NCBI GenBank assembly: GCA_945901125.1
Contig: CAMDKD010000019.1
Coordinates: forward strand, 1-50,146
DNA length: 50,146 nucleotides
Origin: Bordetella parapertussis
GTDB taxonomy: Bacteria > Pseudomonadota > Gammaproteobacteria > Burkholderiales > Burkholderiaceae_C
Direction of reading: 5' to 3'
Within the stretch, counting starts at the first letter, position 1. Each line of letters opens with the position of its first letter. Under the pieces are notes generated by a model, which had not been told where the DNA came from, did not search any database, and saw only the letters and a list, made by a program, of their open reading frames with translations. The position numbers were made by a program, and so were the translations under genes. Positions 14,107 through 22,827 of the stretch are shown one piece after another.

Positions 14107-16536
14107 TCAAGTACGCAGTCTGGCCTGCAGCTTACGGGTCAATTGCTCAACAATGGCTTGGATGATCGCTTCAATTTGCGATTCTGTCATGGTGTTCTCA
14201 TCCTTGCTTTGCAGGAACAGGCGAACCGCCATGCTTTTCTCACCGGCAGATACCGTGGCATCGGGTTTTTGTGGCCGGTACACATCAAACAATACAGCAT
14301 GATTCACGCCGGTGGCCGCAGGTGTGCTGTGTATGCATTGCATGAGCGCGTCGTGGGTCACCGACTCATTGACGACGATGGCCAAATCCCGCTCGACCGG
14401 GTGAAGTCTGGAGACGGTTTGAGCATGCGGCAAAGGATGCTCGAGCAAGGCATCCAGGGTCAATTCAAACAACACAGGGGCCTGGGCGAAATTCCATTGC
14501 TGCCGCCACTTGGGGTGCAACTCACCCAGCCAGCCTATGGTTTGTCCTTGGTGTTCTATTCGCGCACAGCGTCCAGGGTGCAAAGCAGGATGTTCAGCCG
14601 AATGAAACACGGGTTGCAAACCGGTCAATAAATTGCAGACCTCTGTTTTGACATCAAAAAAGCCGACAGACGCAGTGTCAGCATTCCAGCCCAAAGGCTG
14701 AACAGGCCCATAAGAAAGTCCAGCCAGATGCATGGGTTGGTGTATACCGGCCACGGTTTGCAAACTGTCCGTCACAGACGGGTCACGTTTGAAGACGCGA
14801 CCAGCTTCAAACACTTTGATGCGAGAGGCTTTTCTGTCTAAATTGAATTTTGCAACTTGCAACAACGAAGCCATCAAAGAAGAACGCATCACGCTCATCT
14901 GACTGGCAATCGGATTGAGCAACTGCAAGGGGCTTGCATTACCTGCCAGCGTATGTTCCCAGGCGACATCGACAAAACTGAAATTAATGGTTTCCTGGTA
15001 ACCCAGATCGGCCAGGTGGCGGCGAACCGAAAACACATTGCGGCGGTGTTCAGGTAGGATTTTCGGGGTGATGGGAGCGCTTGGCGGCGTTGACGGCAGT
15101 TTGTCAAAACCGGACATGCGCGCCACTTCTTCGATCAAATCTTCTTCGATCTTCAAATCAAAGCGAAAGCTTGGCGGCATCACTTCAATCACGCCGGGGC
15201 TTTCTTTGACTTGCAGGCCAAGACCTTGCAAAGCGTCCGTCATTGCCTGCTGACTCAGGTCCGTGCCCAGAACTTTGTTGGCCCTAGCCACGCGCATAGT
15301 CACGGGTGTTGGCTGCGGCATGTTTGTCAGGTGATCATCCACAGTGCCAACTTGCATAGAAGGTGTTGCACAAATAGAAGCTATCAATGCAGTGATGTGT
15401 TCAATATGCTCGACAGTGCAGGCAGGGTCCACACCGCGTTCGAAGCGATGTCCGGCATCGGTGGCAAAGTTGAAACGTCGTGATCTGCCGGCAATCGCCG
15501 TCGGCCACCAGAAAGCGGCTTCAAGGTAAATATCGGTGGTGCTGTCTGACACGGCAGTGGCGGCACCGCCCATGATGCCGGCCAGCGATTCAACCTGTTG
15601 CTCGTCAGCGATCACGCCGACCTTGTCGTCAAGCGTCACGCTTTGGCCGTTGAGTAAGGACAGTGTTTCACCGCTTTTGCCCCAGCGCACAGTCAAACCA
15701 CCGTGGATTTTTTGCAAATCAAAAATATGTGTCGGTCTGCCGAACTCAAACATCACGTAATTGGATATATCCACCAAGGGGCTGACACTGCGCTGGCCGC
15801 AACGTGCCAGGCGCTGCACCATCCATTGCGGCGTTTTGACATTGGTATTTAAGCCCCTGATGATGCGACCGCTGAAACGTCCGCACAAGTCATGTGCTTG
15901 AACATCGACGGGCAATACGTCTTGTATGTCGGGTGAAACGGGCGTGAAAACTTGTTGCTTTAAAGGCGCGCCGGTCAATGCGGAAACTTCACGCGCCACG
16001 CCGTAAACGCTCAGGCAATGCGCCAGATTCGGCGTTAGCTTGAGGGTAAACAGCGTGTCATCCAAGTTCAAATGCTCGCGGATATTGACGCCTGCCACCG
16101 CATCAGCAGCCAACTCCAGCAAGCCTTGGCTGTCTTCGGAAATTTTCAATTCGCGCGCCGAGCACAACATGCCCTGGCTTTCAACGCCGCGCAACTTGCC
16201 CAGCTTGATCAGAAGAGGTTTACCGTCTTCACCGGGCGGCAATTCGGCACCAACGAGTGCACAAGGTACTTTGATACCGGCACGCGCATTCGGCGCACCG
16301 CACACGATAGACAAAGTGTGTTCCTTGCCGACATTGACTTTGCAGATACGCAAGCGGTCTGCGTCAGGATGCTGCTCGACAGACTCGATTTCACCGACCA
16401 CCACATGACTAAACGGCGGCGCAACGGTTTGCAGCTCTTCGACTTCCAGACCAGCCATGGTCAAGGTATCGGCCAATTGCTGCGTATTGATAGGAGGGTC
16501 GCAGAATTCGCGCAACCAGGATTCAGGAAACTGCAT
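14107..16536 (-). CDS. pheT: phenylalanine-tRNA ligase beta subunit
   Basis: An 809-aa subunit of the alpha2-beta2 PheRS. Domain order: MQFPESWLREFCDPPI N-terminus, the tRNA-binding (EMAP-like) domain about residues 40-150 with GEIESVEQHPDADRLRICKV, B3/B4 editing domain in the middle (hydrolysis of mischarged Tyr-tRNA), B5 domain, and the C-terminal anticodon-binding ferredoxin-like domain (VSRLHPVERDLAIVV). Length is normal. It follows pheS by 18 bp and precedes ihfA by 13 bp, an operon order shared by most proteobacteria. Confidence 0.97.
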   Translation of the reverse strand: MQFPESWLREFCDPPINTQQLADTLTMAGLEVEELQTVAPPFSHVVVGEIESVEQHPDADRLRICKVNVGKEHTLSIVCGAPNARAGIKVPCALVGAELPPGEDGKPLLIKLGKLRGVESQGMLCSARELKISEDSQGLLELAADAVAGVNIREHLNLDDTLFTLKLTPNLAHCLSVYGVAREVSALTGAPLKQQVFTPVSPDIQDVLPVDVQAHDLCGRFSGRIIRGLNTNVKTPQWMVQRLARCGQRSVSPLVDISNYVMFEFGRPTHIFDLQKIHGGLTVRWGKSGETLSLLNGQSVTLDDKVGVIADEQQVESLAGIMGGAATAVSDSTTDIYLEAAFWWPTAIAGRSRRFNFATDAGHRFERGVDPACTVEHIEHITALIASICATPSMQVGTVDDHLTNMPQPTPVTMRVARANKVLGTDLSQQAMTDALQGLGLQVKESPGVIEVMPPSFRFDLKIEEDLIEEVARMSGFDKLPSTPPSAPITPKILPEHRRNVFSVRRHLADLGYQETINFSFVDVAWEHTLAGNASPLQLLNPIASQMSVMRSSLMASLLQVAKFNLDRKASRIKVFEAGRVFKRDPSVTDSLQTVAGIHQPMHLAGLSYGPVQPLGWNADTASVGFFDVKTEVCNLLTGLQPVFHSAEHPALHPGRCARIEHQGQTIGWLGELHPKWRQQWNFAQAPVLFELTLDALLEHPLPHAQTVSRLHPVERDLAIVVNESVTHDALMQCIHSTPAATGVNHAVLFDVYRPQKPDATVSAGEKSMAVRLFLQSKDENTMTESQIEAIIQAIVEQLTRKLQARLRT

Positions 16537-16554
16537 GAACTTGCCTTGAGAATG

Positions 16555-17592
16555 TCATTGGAATTGGCTGAGAAAACGAAGGTCACCGTCAAAAAACAGC
16601 CGCAAATCGTTCACGCCGTAACGCAACATGGTGAGCCGGTCCGGTCCCATGCCAAATGCAAAGCCTATGAATCGCTCGGGATCCAGTCCCATGTTGCGCA
16701 CGACATTCGGGTGTACTTGGCCGGAGCCTGCAACTTCCAACCAGCGCCCGGCCAAGGGACCGCTGGGAAATTGAATATCTATCTCTGCGCTGGGTTCAGT
16801 AAACGGGAAAAAACTCGGTCTGAAACGCAACACCAGATCGTCGTTTTCAAAAAAGGTTTTACAAAAATCGGTGAACACCACTTTCAAGTCCTTGAAGCTG
16901 ATGTTCTCGCCTATCCACAAGCCTTCGCATTGGTGAAACATGGGTGAGTGCGTAGCATCGCTGTCCACGCGGTAAGTACGCCCCGGGGCAATCACGCGTA
17001 TTTCAGGCATGGATTGGCCAGCATCAATGCGGGACTGGTACTTTTGCACATGCGCCATGGCGTGACGGATTTGCATGGGGCTGGTGTGGGTACGCAGCAG
17101 GTAACCGCCTTCGACATAAAACGTGTCGTGCATGGAACGGGCCGGATGGTCTTCGGGCGTATTCAGCGCCGTGAAGTTGAACCAGTCGGTTTCAATTTCC
17201 GGCCCCTGAGCTACTTCAAAACCCATGGAAGAGAAAATATTTTCTATGCGCTCAAGGCTCAAACTGACCGGATGCAAACCGCCCTGGCTGTGTGATGTGC
17301 CAGGTAAAGTCACATCGTAAGTTTCAGACTTTAACTGTGCATCCAACTCGGCTTGTGCGAGTTGTTGTCGGCAATGGTTTAACGCCTCTTCAATAGCTTG
17401 CTTAGCCGCATTGATTAATGCGCCTTGGCTTTTCTTTGCTTCGATATCGAGTTTGGCCAAGCCCTTCATGCGCTCGGTTAAATGCCCTGATTTGCCCAGG
17501 AACTGGGCCTTGGCATTTTCCAGCTCAACAGGTGAAGTGCAACCGGCGAACAGATCCTGCGCCTGTTTCACCAAGGAATCGAGCTCGTTCAT
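16555..17592 (-). CDS. pheS: phenylalanine-tRNA ligase alpha subunit
   Basis: A 345-aa class II synthetase subunit carrying the Phe-adenylation site. An N-terminal coiled coil (about residues 1-90) binds tRNA; the catalytic core shows HPARSMHDTFY (motif 1/2 region), RTHTSPMQIRHA, and the motif 3 block GFAFGMGPDRLTMLRYGV. The start is the ATG at 17590-17592, giving MNELDSLVKQAQDLF; the frame is open 24 codons further but that part is not conserved and overlaps the rplT-pheS spacer. Upstream AGAGA is a modest ribosome-binding site. Confidence 0.97.
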   Translation of the reverse strand: MNELDSLVKQAQDLFAGCTSPVELENAKAQFLGKSGHLTERMKGLAKLDIEAKKSQGALINAAKQAIEEALNHCRQQLAQAELDAQLKSETYDVTLPGTSHSQGGLHPVSLSLERIENIFSSMGFEVAQGPEIETDWFNFTALNTPEDHPARSMHDTFYVEGGYLLRTHTSPMQIRHAMAHVQKYQSRIDAGQSMPEIRVIAPGRTYRVDSDATHSPMFHQCEGLWIGENISFKDLKVVFTDFCKTFFENDDLVLRFRPSFFPFTEPSAEIDIQFPSGPLAGRWLEVAGSGQVHPNVVRNMGLDPERFIGFAFGMGPDRLTMLRYGVNDLRLFFDGDLRFLSQFQ

Positions 17593-17695
17593 GGCATGTC
17601 TCTGGTACAAATGAAGAAGGGATTGAAGCTTGGAAACCTCAACCCCTCGGGAACAACAAACCACCCGTCATGCAACGGGCAATTCAAAGGCCGGA

Positions 17696-18055
17696 TCAGG
17701 CCGCCAATTTGGCCTTGACCTGGTCAACAATCTGACCGAAGGCAGCTTTGTCGTGCACAGCCAGATCGGCCAGCATTTTGCGGTCGATCTCAATGGCGGC
17801 TTTGCGCAAGCCGTTGGCGAACTGGCTGTAGGTAATGCCGAATTCACGCGCAGCTGCGTTGATACGTGCGATCCACAACTGACGGAACACACGCTTTTTG
17901 GCGCGACGGTCACGGTAGGCATATTGCCCGGCCTTCATCACCGCTTCTTTAGCGATGCGATAGACGTTACCGCGGCGACCGCGGAATCCTTTTGCAAGGG
18001 CTAAAACTTTTTTGTGTCTGGCGCGAGCCGTAACACCACGTTTTACGCGAGGCAT
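17696..18055 (-). CDS. rplT: 50S ribosomal protein L20
   Basis: A 119-aa protein with the standard N-terminus MPRVKRGVTARARHKKVL and basic helical body. L20 is needed early in 50S assembly and, in bacteria studied, represses translation of the infC-rpmI-rplT message. Spacing to rpmI is 27 bp; AAGGAGAA upstream is a good ribosome-binding site. Confidence 0.98.
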   Translation of the reverse strand: MPRVKRGVTARARHKKVLALAKGFRGRRGNVYRIAKEAVMKAGQYAYRDRRAKKRVFRQLWIARINAAAREFGITYSQFANGLRKAAIEIDRKMLADLAVHDKAAFGQIVDQVKAKLAA

Positions 18056-18082
18056 ATCAAATTCTCCTTGTTCGTCCGTTGA

Positions 18083-18286
18083 TCACAGGCCTGCCATGGG
18101 CAGCATTTGCGCCATGTGACCCATATTGGTTTCATGCACACCGGCAGGACCGCGCAAGTGACGTTTGTTCTTGGTGGTCTTTTTGGTGAGGATGTGCCGT
18201 TTGAAGGCTTGACCGCGCTTGACGGTGCCTCCTGGACGAACGCGAAAGCGCTTTTTAGCGCTGCTTTTGGTCTTCATTTTGGGCAT
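18083..18286 (-). CDS. rpmI: 50S ribosomal protein L35
   Basis: A 67-aa basic protein starting MPKMKTKSSAKKRFRVRPGG and ending in a region less basic than in most L35 (HETNMGHMAQMLPMAGL), which is usual in Burkholderiales. Second gene of infC-rpmI-rplT. The 86-bp infC-rpmI spacer is the place where L20 control would act; I see no pseudoknot by eye. Confidence 0.97.
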   Translation of the reverse strand: MPKMKTKSSAKKRFRVRPGGTVKRGQAFKRHILTKKTTKNKRHLRGPAGVHETNMGHMAQMLPMAGL

Positions 18287-18372
18287 GTGTATGCTCCTGT
18301 TTTTTGTGCTCGTGAGGCGCTGCGAACCAGACGCAGACTTGTTAGCCCCGAGACACTTGTTTGCGTGGCCTT

Positions 18373-18972
18373 TTACGCTGTGGCTGCTTGCGCAGTTTCA
18401 GCGGCGGGTTTGGATACGCTACCCGGTTTTTTCTTGCCCGGCGCGATCATCATGACCATCTGCCGACCTTCCAGTTTGGGGAACTGCTCGACCACAATCA
18501 GGTCGGCCAGTTCATCCCGAATTCTTTGCAATAACGCCATGCCGATTTCCTGGTGGGTGATCTCCCGGCCCCTGAATCGCAATGTGATTTTGCATTTGTC
18601 GCCATCGTCCAAAAAGCGTTTGATGTTGCGCAACTTGATGTTGTAATCGCCGTCATCTGTACCGGGCCGGAATTTGATTTCCTTGACCTCAATCACTTTT
18701 TGCTTGGACTTGGCTTCTGCTGCTTTTTTCTGTTCCTGGTACTTGAATTTGCCGTAATCCATCAACCTGCAAACCGGCGGCACCGCTGTCGGCGAAATTT
18801 CCACCAGATCCACGTCGAGTTCACCAGCCATTCGCAGGGCTTCGACGAGACTCAGAATGCCAATGGCTTCATTGTTCGGGCCGCTGACGCGGACTTCGGG
18901 AGCCATGATTTCCCGGTTAAGGCGGTGTTTGCGTTCCTCGCGTTGACGGCGATCGCGGAATTCAGTAGCGAT
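18373..18972 (-). CDS. infC: translation initiation factor IF-3 with AUC start codon
   Basis: A 199-aa protein if begun at the non-canonical ATC at 18970-18972. Reading from there gives IATEFRDRRQREERKHRLNR then EIMAPEVRVSG, the conserved IF3 N-terminus; the first ATG lies 22 codons later and would delete part of the N-domain. AAGGA sits 8 nt before the ATC. IF3 proofreads start-codon choice, and its own rare start codon (AUU, AUC or AUA) makes its synthesis self-limiting, a known feature of the family. The C-terminal tail GKKKPGSVSKPAAETAQAAT is a low-complexity extension. It follows thrS by 75 bp. Confidence 0.95.
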   Translation of the reverse strand: MATEFRDRRQREERKHRLNREIMAPEVRVSGPNNEAIGILSLVEALRMAGELDVDLVEISPTAVPPVCRLMDYGKFKYQEQKKAAEAKSKQKVIEVKEIKFRPGTDDGDYNIKLRNIKRFLDDGDKCKITLRFRGREITHQEIGMALLQRIRDELADLIVVEQFPKLEGRQMVMMIAPGKKKPGSVSKPAAETAQAATA

Positions 18973-19047
18973 GGTTCAATCCTTCAAAAAGTCACTGATA
19001 AATCAGCTGAAAACACCGTGCAATGGGGCTCTTAGCAACAACAAACG

Positions 19048-20955
19048 TCATTGTTTGGAGGCAATGTCAGAGGCTAACTTTTGGGAGAAAGCTTCGAGTG
19101 TCATCACACCGAGATCAATATTGCCCCGGGCGCGCACTGCGACGGTACCGGCTGCCATTTCCTTGTCACCCATGACGAGGATGTAAGGCAGCTTTTGCAT
19201 TGTATGCTCGCGTATTTTATACGTAATTTTCTCGTTACGCAGGTCCTTGCTCACCCTAAACCCTTGATTTTTCAGCTTTTTGACCACATCCAGGGCATAT
19301 TCGGCCTGTGCATCGGTGATATTGAGCACCATCACCTGATCCGGTGCGAGCCAAACCGGTAACGCACCGGCGTGCTGTTCAATCAAAATACCGATGAATC
19401 GCTCCAGACTGCCCACAATCGCCCGGTGCAACATGACCGGACGGTGCCGCGCGCCGTCCTCGCCCACGTATTCAGCGCCGAGGCGCTCGGGCATGGAGAA
19501 ATCGACCTGTATGGTGCCGCACTGCCATTGGCGGCCGATGGCGTCCTTCAAGGTGTATTCGATTTTCGGGCCGTAAAAAGCGCCGTCTCCGGGGGAAATG
19601 ATGTAATCGCAACCGGAGGCCTTCAGGCTTTGTATCAGCGCGTCTTCGGCCCGGTCCCAGCTTTCGTCCGAGCCTATGCGCTGCGCCGGGCGGGTGGCGA
19701 TCTTGTAAATGATGTCGTTGAAACCGAAGTCTTTGTAGACTTTTTGTAATAAAGAGGTATAGGCCACGCATTCATCAAGGATTTGCGCTTCAGTACAAAA
19801 GATATGGCCATCGTCTTGGGTAAAGCCGCGCACCCGCATGATGCCGTGCAGGCCGCCGGTGGGTTCGTTGCGATGGCATTGGCCGAATTCGCCGTAGCGT
19901 AAGGGCAATTCTCGATAGCTTTTGATGCCCTGGTTGAAAATCAAAATATGCCCGGGGCAATTCATGGGCTTGAGCGCGTAGTCGCGCTTTTCCGACTCCG
20001 TGGTGAACATGTTCTCGCGGTACTTGTCCCAGTGACCAGTTTTCTCCCATAAGGTTTTATCCAGAATTTGCGGAGCTTTCACTTCCAGATAGCCGTTGTC
20101 ACGGTAAACCTGACGCATGTACTGCTCGACCATTTGCCACAGCGTCCAGCCATTGGGGTGCCAGAACACCAAGCCTGGGGCATGGTCATCGATGTGGAAC
20201 AAATCAAGTTCACGACCAAGTTTGCGGTGATCGCGTTTTTCAGCTTCTTCGAGTTGCGTCAAATACAGTTGCAAGTCTTCCTTGCTGGCCCAAGCCGTAC
20301 CGTAAATGCGTTGCAGCATTTCGTTTTTGCTGTCGCCGCGCCAGTAAGCACCGGCCACTTTCATCAACTTGAAATGCTTGAGTTTGCCGGTGCTGGGCAC
20401 ATGCGGGCCGCGACACAGGTCTTCAAACTCCCCTTCCCTGTACAAACTCACGTCTTCACCGGCGGGAATGCTGCCGATGATCTCGGCTTTGTAATGCTCA
20501 CCCAGCGATTTGAAATAGGCCACCGCCTCATCGCGCGGCAAAACACGGCGCAACACCTGCTCATCCTTGGCAGCAAGTTCAGACATGCGTTTTTCAATCG
20601 CCACCAAATCCTCAGGGGTGAATGGGCGCTCAAAAGAAAAGTCGTAATAAAAACCGTTTTCAATCACAGGCCCAATGGTGACCTGCGCTTGCGGGAACAT
20701 TGACTTGACCGCATAAGCCAGCAAGTGCGCCGTGGAGTGGCGTATCAATTCCAGACCTTCAGCGTCCTTGGCGGTCACGATGGACACACTGGCGTTTTGC
20801 GAAATGCTAAAGCCGGCATCGACCAGTTGGCCGTCAACCTTGCCGCCCAGCGTGGCTTTGGCCAATCCGGCGCCTATGGAGGCAGCGAGTTCGGCAACCG
20901 TGACCGTACCGGGGAATTCACGCAAAGAGCCGTCGGGTAATGTGATTTGAACCAT
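19048..20955 (-). CDS. thrS: threonine-tRNA ligase
   Basis: A 635-aa class II synthetase. Domain order: TGS domain (residues 1-60, ITLPDGSLREFPGTVTV), the editing domain with HSTAHLLAYAVK (zinc/His motif for Ser-tRNA hydrolysis), catalytic core with MNCPGHILIF (Zn Cys) and RYGEFGQCHRNEPTGGLHG, and a C-terminal anticodon domain. The ATG gives the usual N-terminus, but no Shine-Dalgarno lies within the 17 nt upstream, and a terminator-shaped hairpin sits directly before it (20973-20990). It heads the translation operon. Confidence 0.96.
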   Translation of the reverse strand: MVQITLPDGSLREFPGTVTVAELAASIGAGLAKATLGGKVDGQLVDAGFSISQNASVSIVTAKDAEGLELIRHSTAHLLAYAVKSMFPQAQVTIGPVIENGFYYDFSFERPFTPEDLVAIEKRMSELAAKDEQVLRRVLPRDEAVAYFKSLGEHYKAEIIGSIPAGEDVSLYREGEFEDLCRGPHVPSTGKLKHFKLMKVAGAYWRGDSKNEMLQRIYGTAWASKEDLQLYLTQLEEAEKRDHRKLGRELDLFHIDDHAPGLVFWHPNGWTLWQMVEQYMRQVYRDNGYLEVKAPQILDKTLWEKTGHWDKYRENMFTTESEKRDYALKPMNCPGHILIFNQGIKSYRELPLRYGEFGQCHRNEPTGGLHGIMRVRGFTQDDGHIFCTEAQILDECVAYTSLLQKVYKDFGFNDIIYKIATRPAQRIGSDESWDRAEDALIQSLKASGCDYIISPGDGAFYGPKIEYTLKDAIGRQWQCGTIQVDFSMPERLGAEYVGEDGARHRPVMLHRAIVGSLERFIGILIEQHAGALPVWLAPDQVMVLNITDAQAEYALDVVKKLKNQGFRVSKDLRNEKITYKIREHTMQKLPYILVMGDKEMAAGTVAVRARGNIDLGVMTLEAFSQKLASDIASKQ

Positions 20956-20962
20956 GTGTTTG

Positions 20963-20990
20963 AAATTAAAAAGCGCGGAAAAAACCGCGC
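20963..20990 (-). terminator. terminator-like hairpin in the thrS leader
   Basis: On the minus strand GCGCGG (20990-20985), a T6 loop and CCGCGC (20978-20973) are followed by TTTTTAATTT. This is intrinsic-terminator geometry only 17 nt before the thrS ATG. It is either a second terminator for aceA or an attenuator for thrS. Confidence 0.6.
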
Positions 20991-21025
20991 CGTCTTCAGA
21001 GAAGTGTCAACTTGTGATTTTCCCA

Positions 21026-21054
21026 TAAAAAAAGCCCGGCCTAGACCGGGCTTT
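21026..21054 (-). terminator. intrinsic terminator of aceA
   Basis: Minus strand: AAAGCCCGG (21054-21046), a short loop and CCGGGCTTT followed by a T-run (21026-21032). It begins 15 bp after the aceA stop. Confidence 0.9.
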
Positions 21055-21069
21055 GTGAAGCAAACAATC

Positions 21070-22392
21070 TCAATGGAATTGCTCTTCTTCGGTAGAACCT
21101 GACAAAGCCTTGACGCTGGATGAACCGCCTTGGATCACGGTGGTCACATCGTCGAAATAACCTGCGCCGACTTCCTGCTGGTGCGACACAAAGGTATAGC
21201 CTTGTTCGCGCGCTGCAAATTCAGGCTCTTGAACCATGTTCACGTAATGCTTCATGCCTTCGCCATTGGCGTAAGCGTGTGCAAATTGGAAGGTGTTGAA
21301 CCAGTTGATGTGAATGCCGGCCAAGGTGATGAACTGGTATTTGTAGCCGAGCGCGGACAAGTCTTCCTGGAAAGAAGCGATTTGCTTGTCGTTCAAATTC
21401 TTTTTCCAGTTGAACGATGGCGAGCAGTTGTAAGAAAACAATTTACCGGGACAGGCTGCGTGCACGGCCTGGGCAAACTCGCGCGCAAAACCGATGTCTG
21501 GCACACCCGTCTCACACCACACCAGATCGGCATAGGGAGCGTATGCCACGCCACGGCTGATGGCTTGTTCAAGACCGTTTTTGACGCGGTAAAAACCTTC
21601 TTGCGTGCGCTCGCCGGTCAGAAAAGGCTTGTCGTTGGCATCGTGGTCTGAAGTGATCAAATTGGCCGCTTCTGCATCGGTGCGAGCCAGCACAATGGTG
21701 GGCACGCCCATGACATCAGCTGCAAAACGCGCAGCAATCAATTTCTCGCACGCTTCGTGCGTGGGAACCAAAACCTTGCCGCCCATGTGGCCGCATTTTT
21801 TTACAGCTGCGAGTTGGTCTTCAAAATGCACACCGGCTGCGCCCGAGGCAATCATGTTTTTCATCAACTCGAAGGCATTCAACACACCGCCGAAACCGGC
21901 TTCTGCATCCGCCACGATAGGCAGGAAATAGTCGATGAAATCTTTGTTGCCAGGCTCGATGCCGCGTCCCCATTGAATTTCATCGGCGCGCTTGAACGTA
22001 TTGTTGATACGGCGCACCATGGTCGGCACGGAATCGTAGGCGTACAAGGATTGATCCGGGTACATGGTCTCAGACGTGTTGCCGTCAGCAGCCACCTGCC
22101 AGCCTGACAAATAGACTGCTTCAAGGCCTGCTTTGGCCTGCTGCATGGCCTGGCCTGCGCTGATGGCACCGAATGCGTTCACATAGCCTTTTTTGGAGCC
22201 GCCGTTGATCTTGTCCCACAGCTTTTCGGCGCCGCGTTGAGCCAGTGTGTGTTCGATGTGCATGCTGCCGCGCAAACGCACCACATCCGCGGCGCTGTAG
22301 CCGCGTTTCACGCCTTTCCAGCGGGGGTTGTCGGCCCAGTCTTTTTCAATGGCAGCGATTTGCTGTTCACGGCTTTGCGGTGTTTTGGACAT
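21070..22392 (-). CDS. aceA: isocitrate lyase
   Basis: A 440-aa TIM-barrel enzyme that splits isocitrate into succinate and glyoxylate, the first step of the glyoxylate shunt used on acetate and fatty acids. The catalytic loop KKCGHMGGKVLVPT places C200 as general acid/base; LARTDAEAANLI and the C-terminal mobile segment are also present. CTCAGGAG before the ATG is a strong ribosome-binding site. It is a single-gene unit: terminator behind, 435 bp regulatory region in front with an 18-bp palindrome 69-86 bp upstream of the start. Malate synthase is not in the window. Confidence 0.97.
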   Translation of the reverse strand: MSKTPQSREQQIAAIEKDWADNPRWKGVKRGYSAADVVRLRGSMHIEHTLAQRGAEKLWDKINGGSKKGYVNAFGAISAGQAMQQAKAGLEAVYLSGWQVAADGNTSETMYPDQSLYAYDSVPTMVRRINNTFKRADEIQWGRGIEPGNKDFIDYFLPIVADAEAGFGGVLNAFELMKNMIASGAAGVHFEDQLAAVKKCGHMGGKVLVPTHEACEKLIAARFAADVMGVPTIVLARTDAEAANLITSDHDANDKPFLTGERTQEGFYRVKNGLEQAISRGVAYAPYADLVWCETGVPDIGFAREFAQAVHAACPGKLFSYNCSPSFNWKKNLNDKQIASFQEDLSALGYKYQFITLAGIHINWFNTFQFAHAYANGEGMKHYVNMVQEPEFAAREQGYTFVSHQQEVGAGYFDDVTTVIQGGSSSVKALSGSTEEEQFH

Positions 22393-22827
22393 GTTGGAAC
22401 TCCTGAGTTGATTGAAATGATTGAGATCCGCCGCTAGGAGCCGATCAGAACTTTTATTTTATGTCTTATATAAGACATATTCAAGCTCTTGTGTCTTATA
22501 GATGAATATATTTTTCCCGCATTAAATCAGACACTTAGCAGGGTTTTTTAAGCTTGAATCAAAAAAATCAGGCTTGCTGAAAGAAAAATTGATACACGAA
22601 GGCCATTAATATTTCATATTATGAAAAATCATCTCGTTTATTGGAGAACGCTTACCTGAAAGCGTTGTCAGAGGGGGAATGAAAAACAAGAAAGACTGAA
22701 AAATTTGAGTTTTCAGAGGAGAAATCGAGATTTTTGCTATGAAAAATCAGTTTTCTCCCTTAGGATATGGATGCCGACAAAAGGTGAACCTGGCGGCATT
22801 TCAATCACTTCTAGAAGGAAAATGAAA
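22393..22827. promoter_or_regulatory. 435-bp AT-rich intergenic region between aceA and the H1/SWIB gene
   Basis: No convincing gene lies here. Seen by eye: the 18-bp palindrome (22461-22478) and a related half-palindrome (22491-22500); TTTCAT-ATT-ATGAAA (22612-22626); a 7-bp inverted repeat AACGCTT/AAGCGTT (22647-22666); A/T-tracts near 22540-22590 suggestive of curvature and IHF/HU sites; and the H1/SWIB ribosome-binding site AGAAGGAA (22813-22820). It must hold both divergent promoters, but I could not place well-spaced -35/-10 pairs. Confidence 0.6.
22461..22478. promoter_or_regulatory. 18-bp perfect palindrome, candidate operator for aceA
   Basis: ATGTCTTATATAAGACAT is fully self-complementary. 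A second copy of its left arm (GTGTCTTATA, 22491-22500) lies 30 bp further upstream on the plus-strand coordinate. Position 69-86 bp before the aceA ATG fits an operator near the promoter. The binding protein is unknown; a GntR- or TetR-type dimer would suit the symmetry. Confidence 0.6.

Noticed and set aside
21005..21010. TTGACA as the thrS -35 box
   Set aside because: At 16-19 bp spacing the -10 would fall inside the GC-rich hairpin and shows no match to TATAAT.
22621..22659. A 13-codon ATG frame in the aceA-H1/SWIB gap
   Set aside because: No ribosome-binding site, no run of regulatory codons, and no attenuator after it, so a leader peptide is not supported.
22647..22666. AACGCTT/AAGCGTT inverted repeat as a terminator or operator
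   Set aside because: Only 7 bp, no T-run, and no gene end nearby; could be chance in AT-rich DNA.
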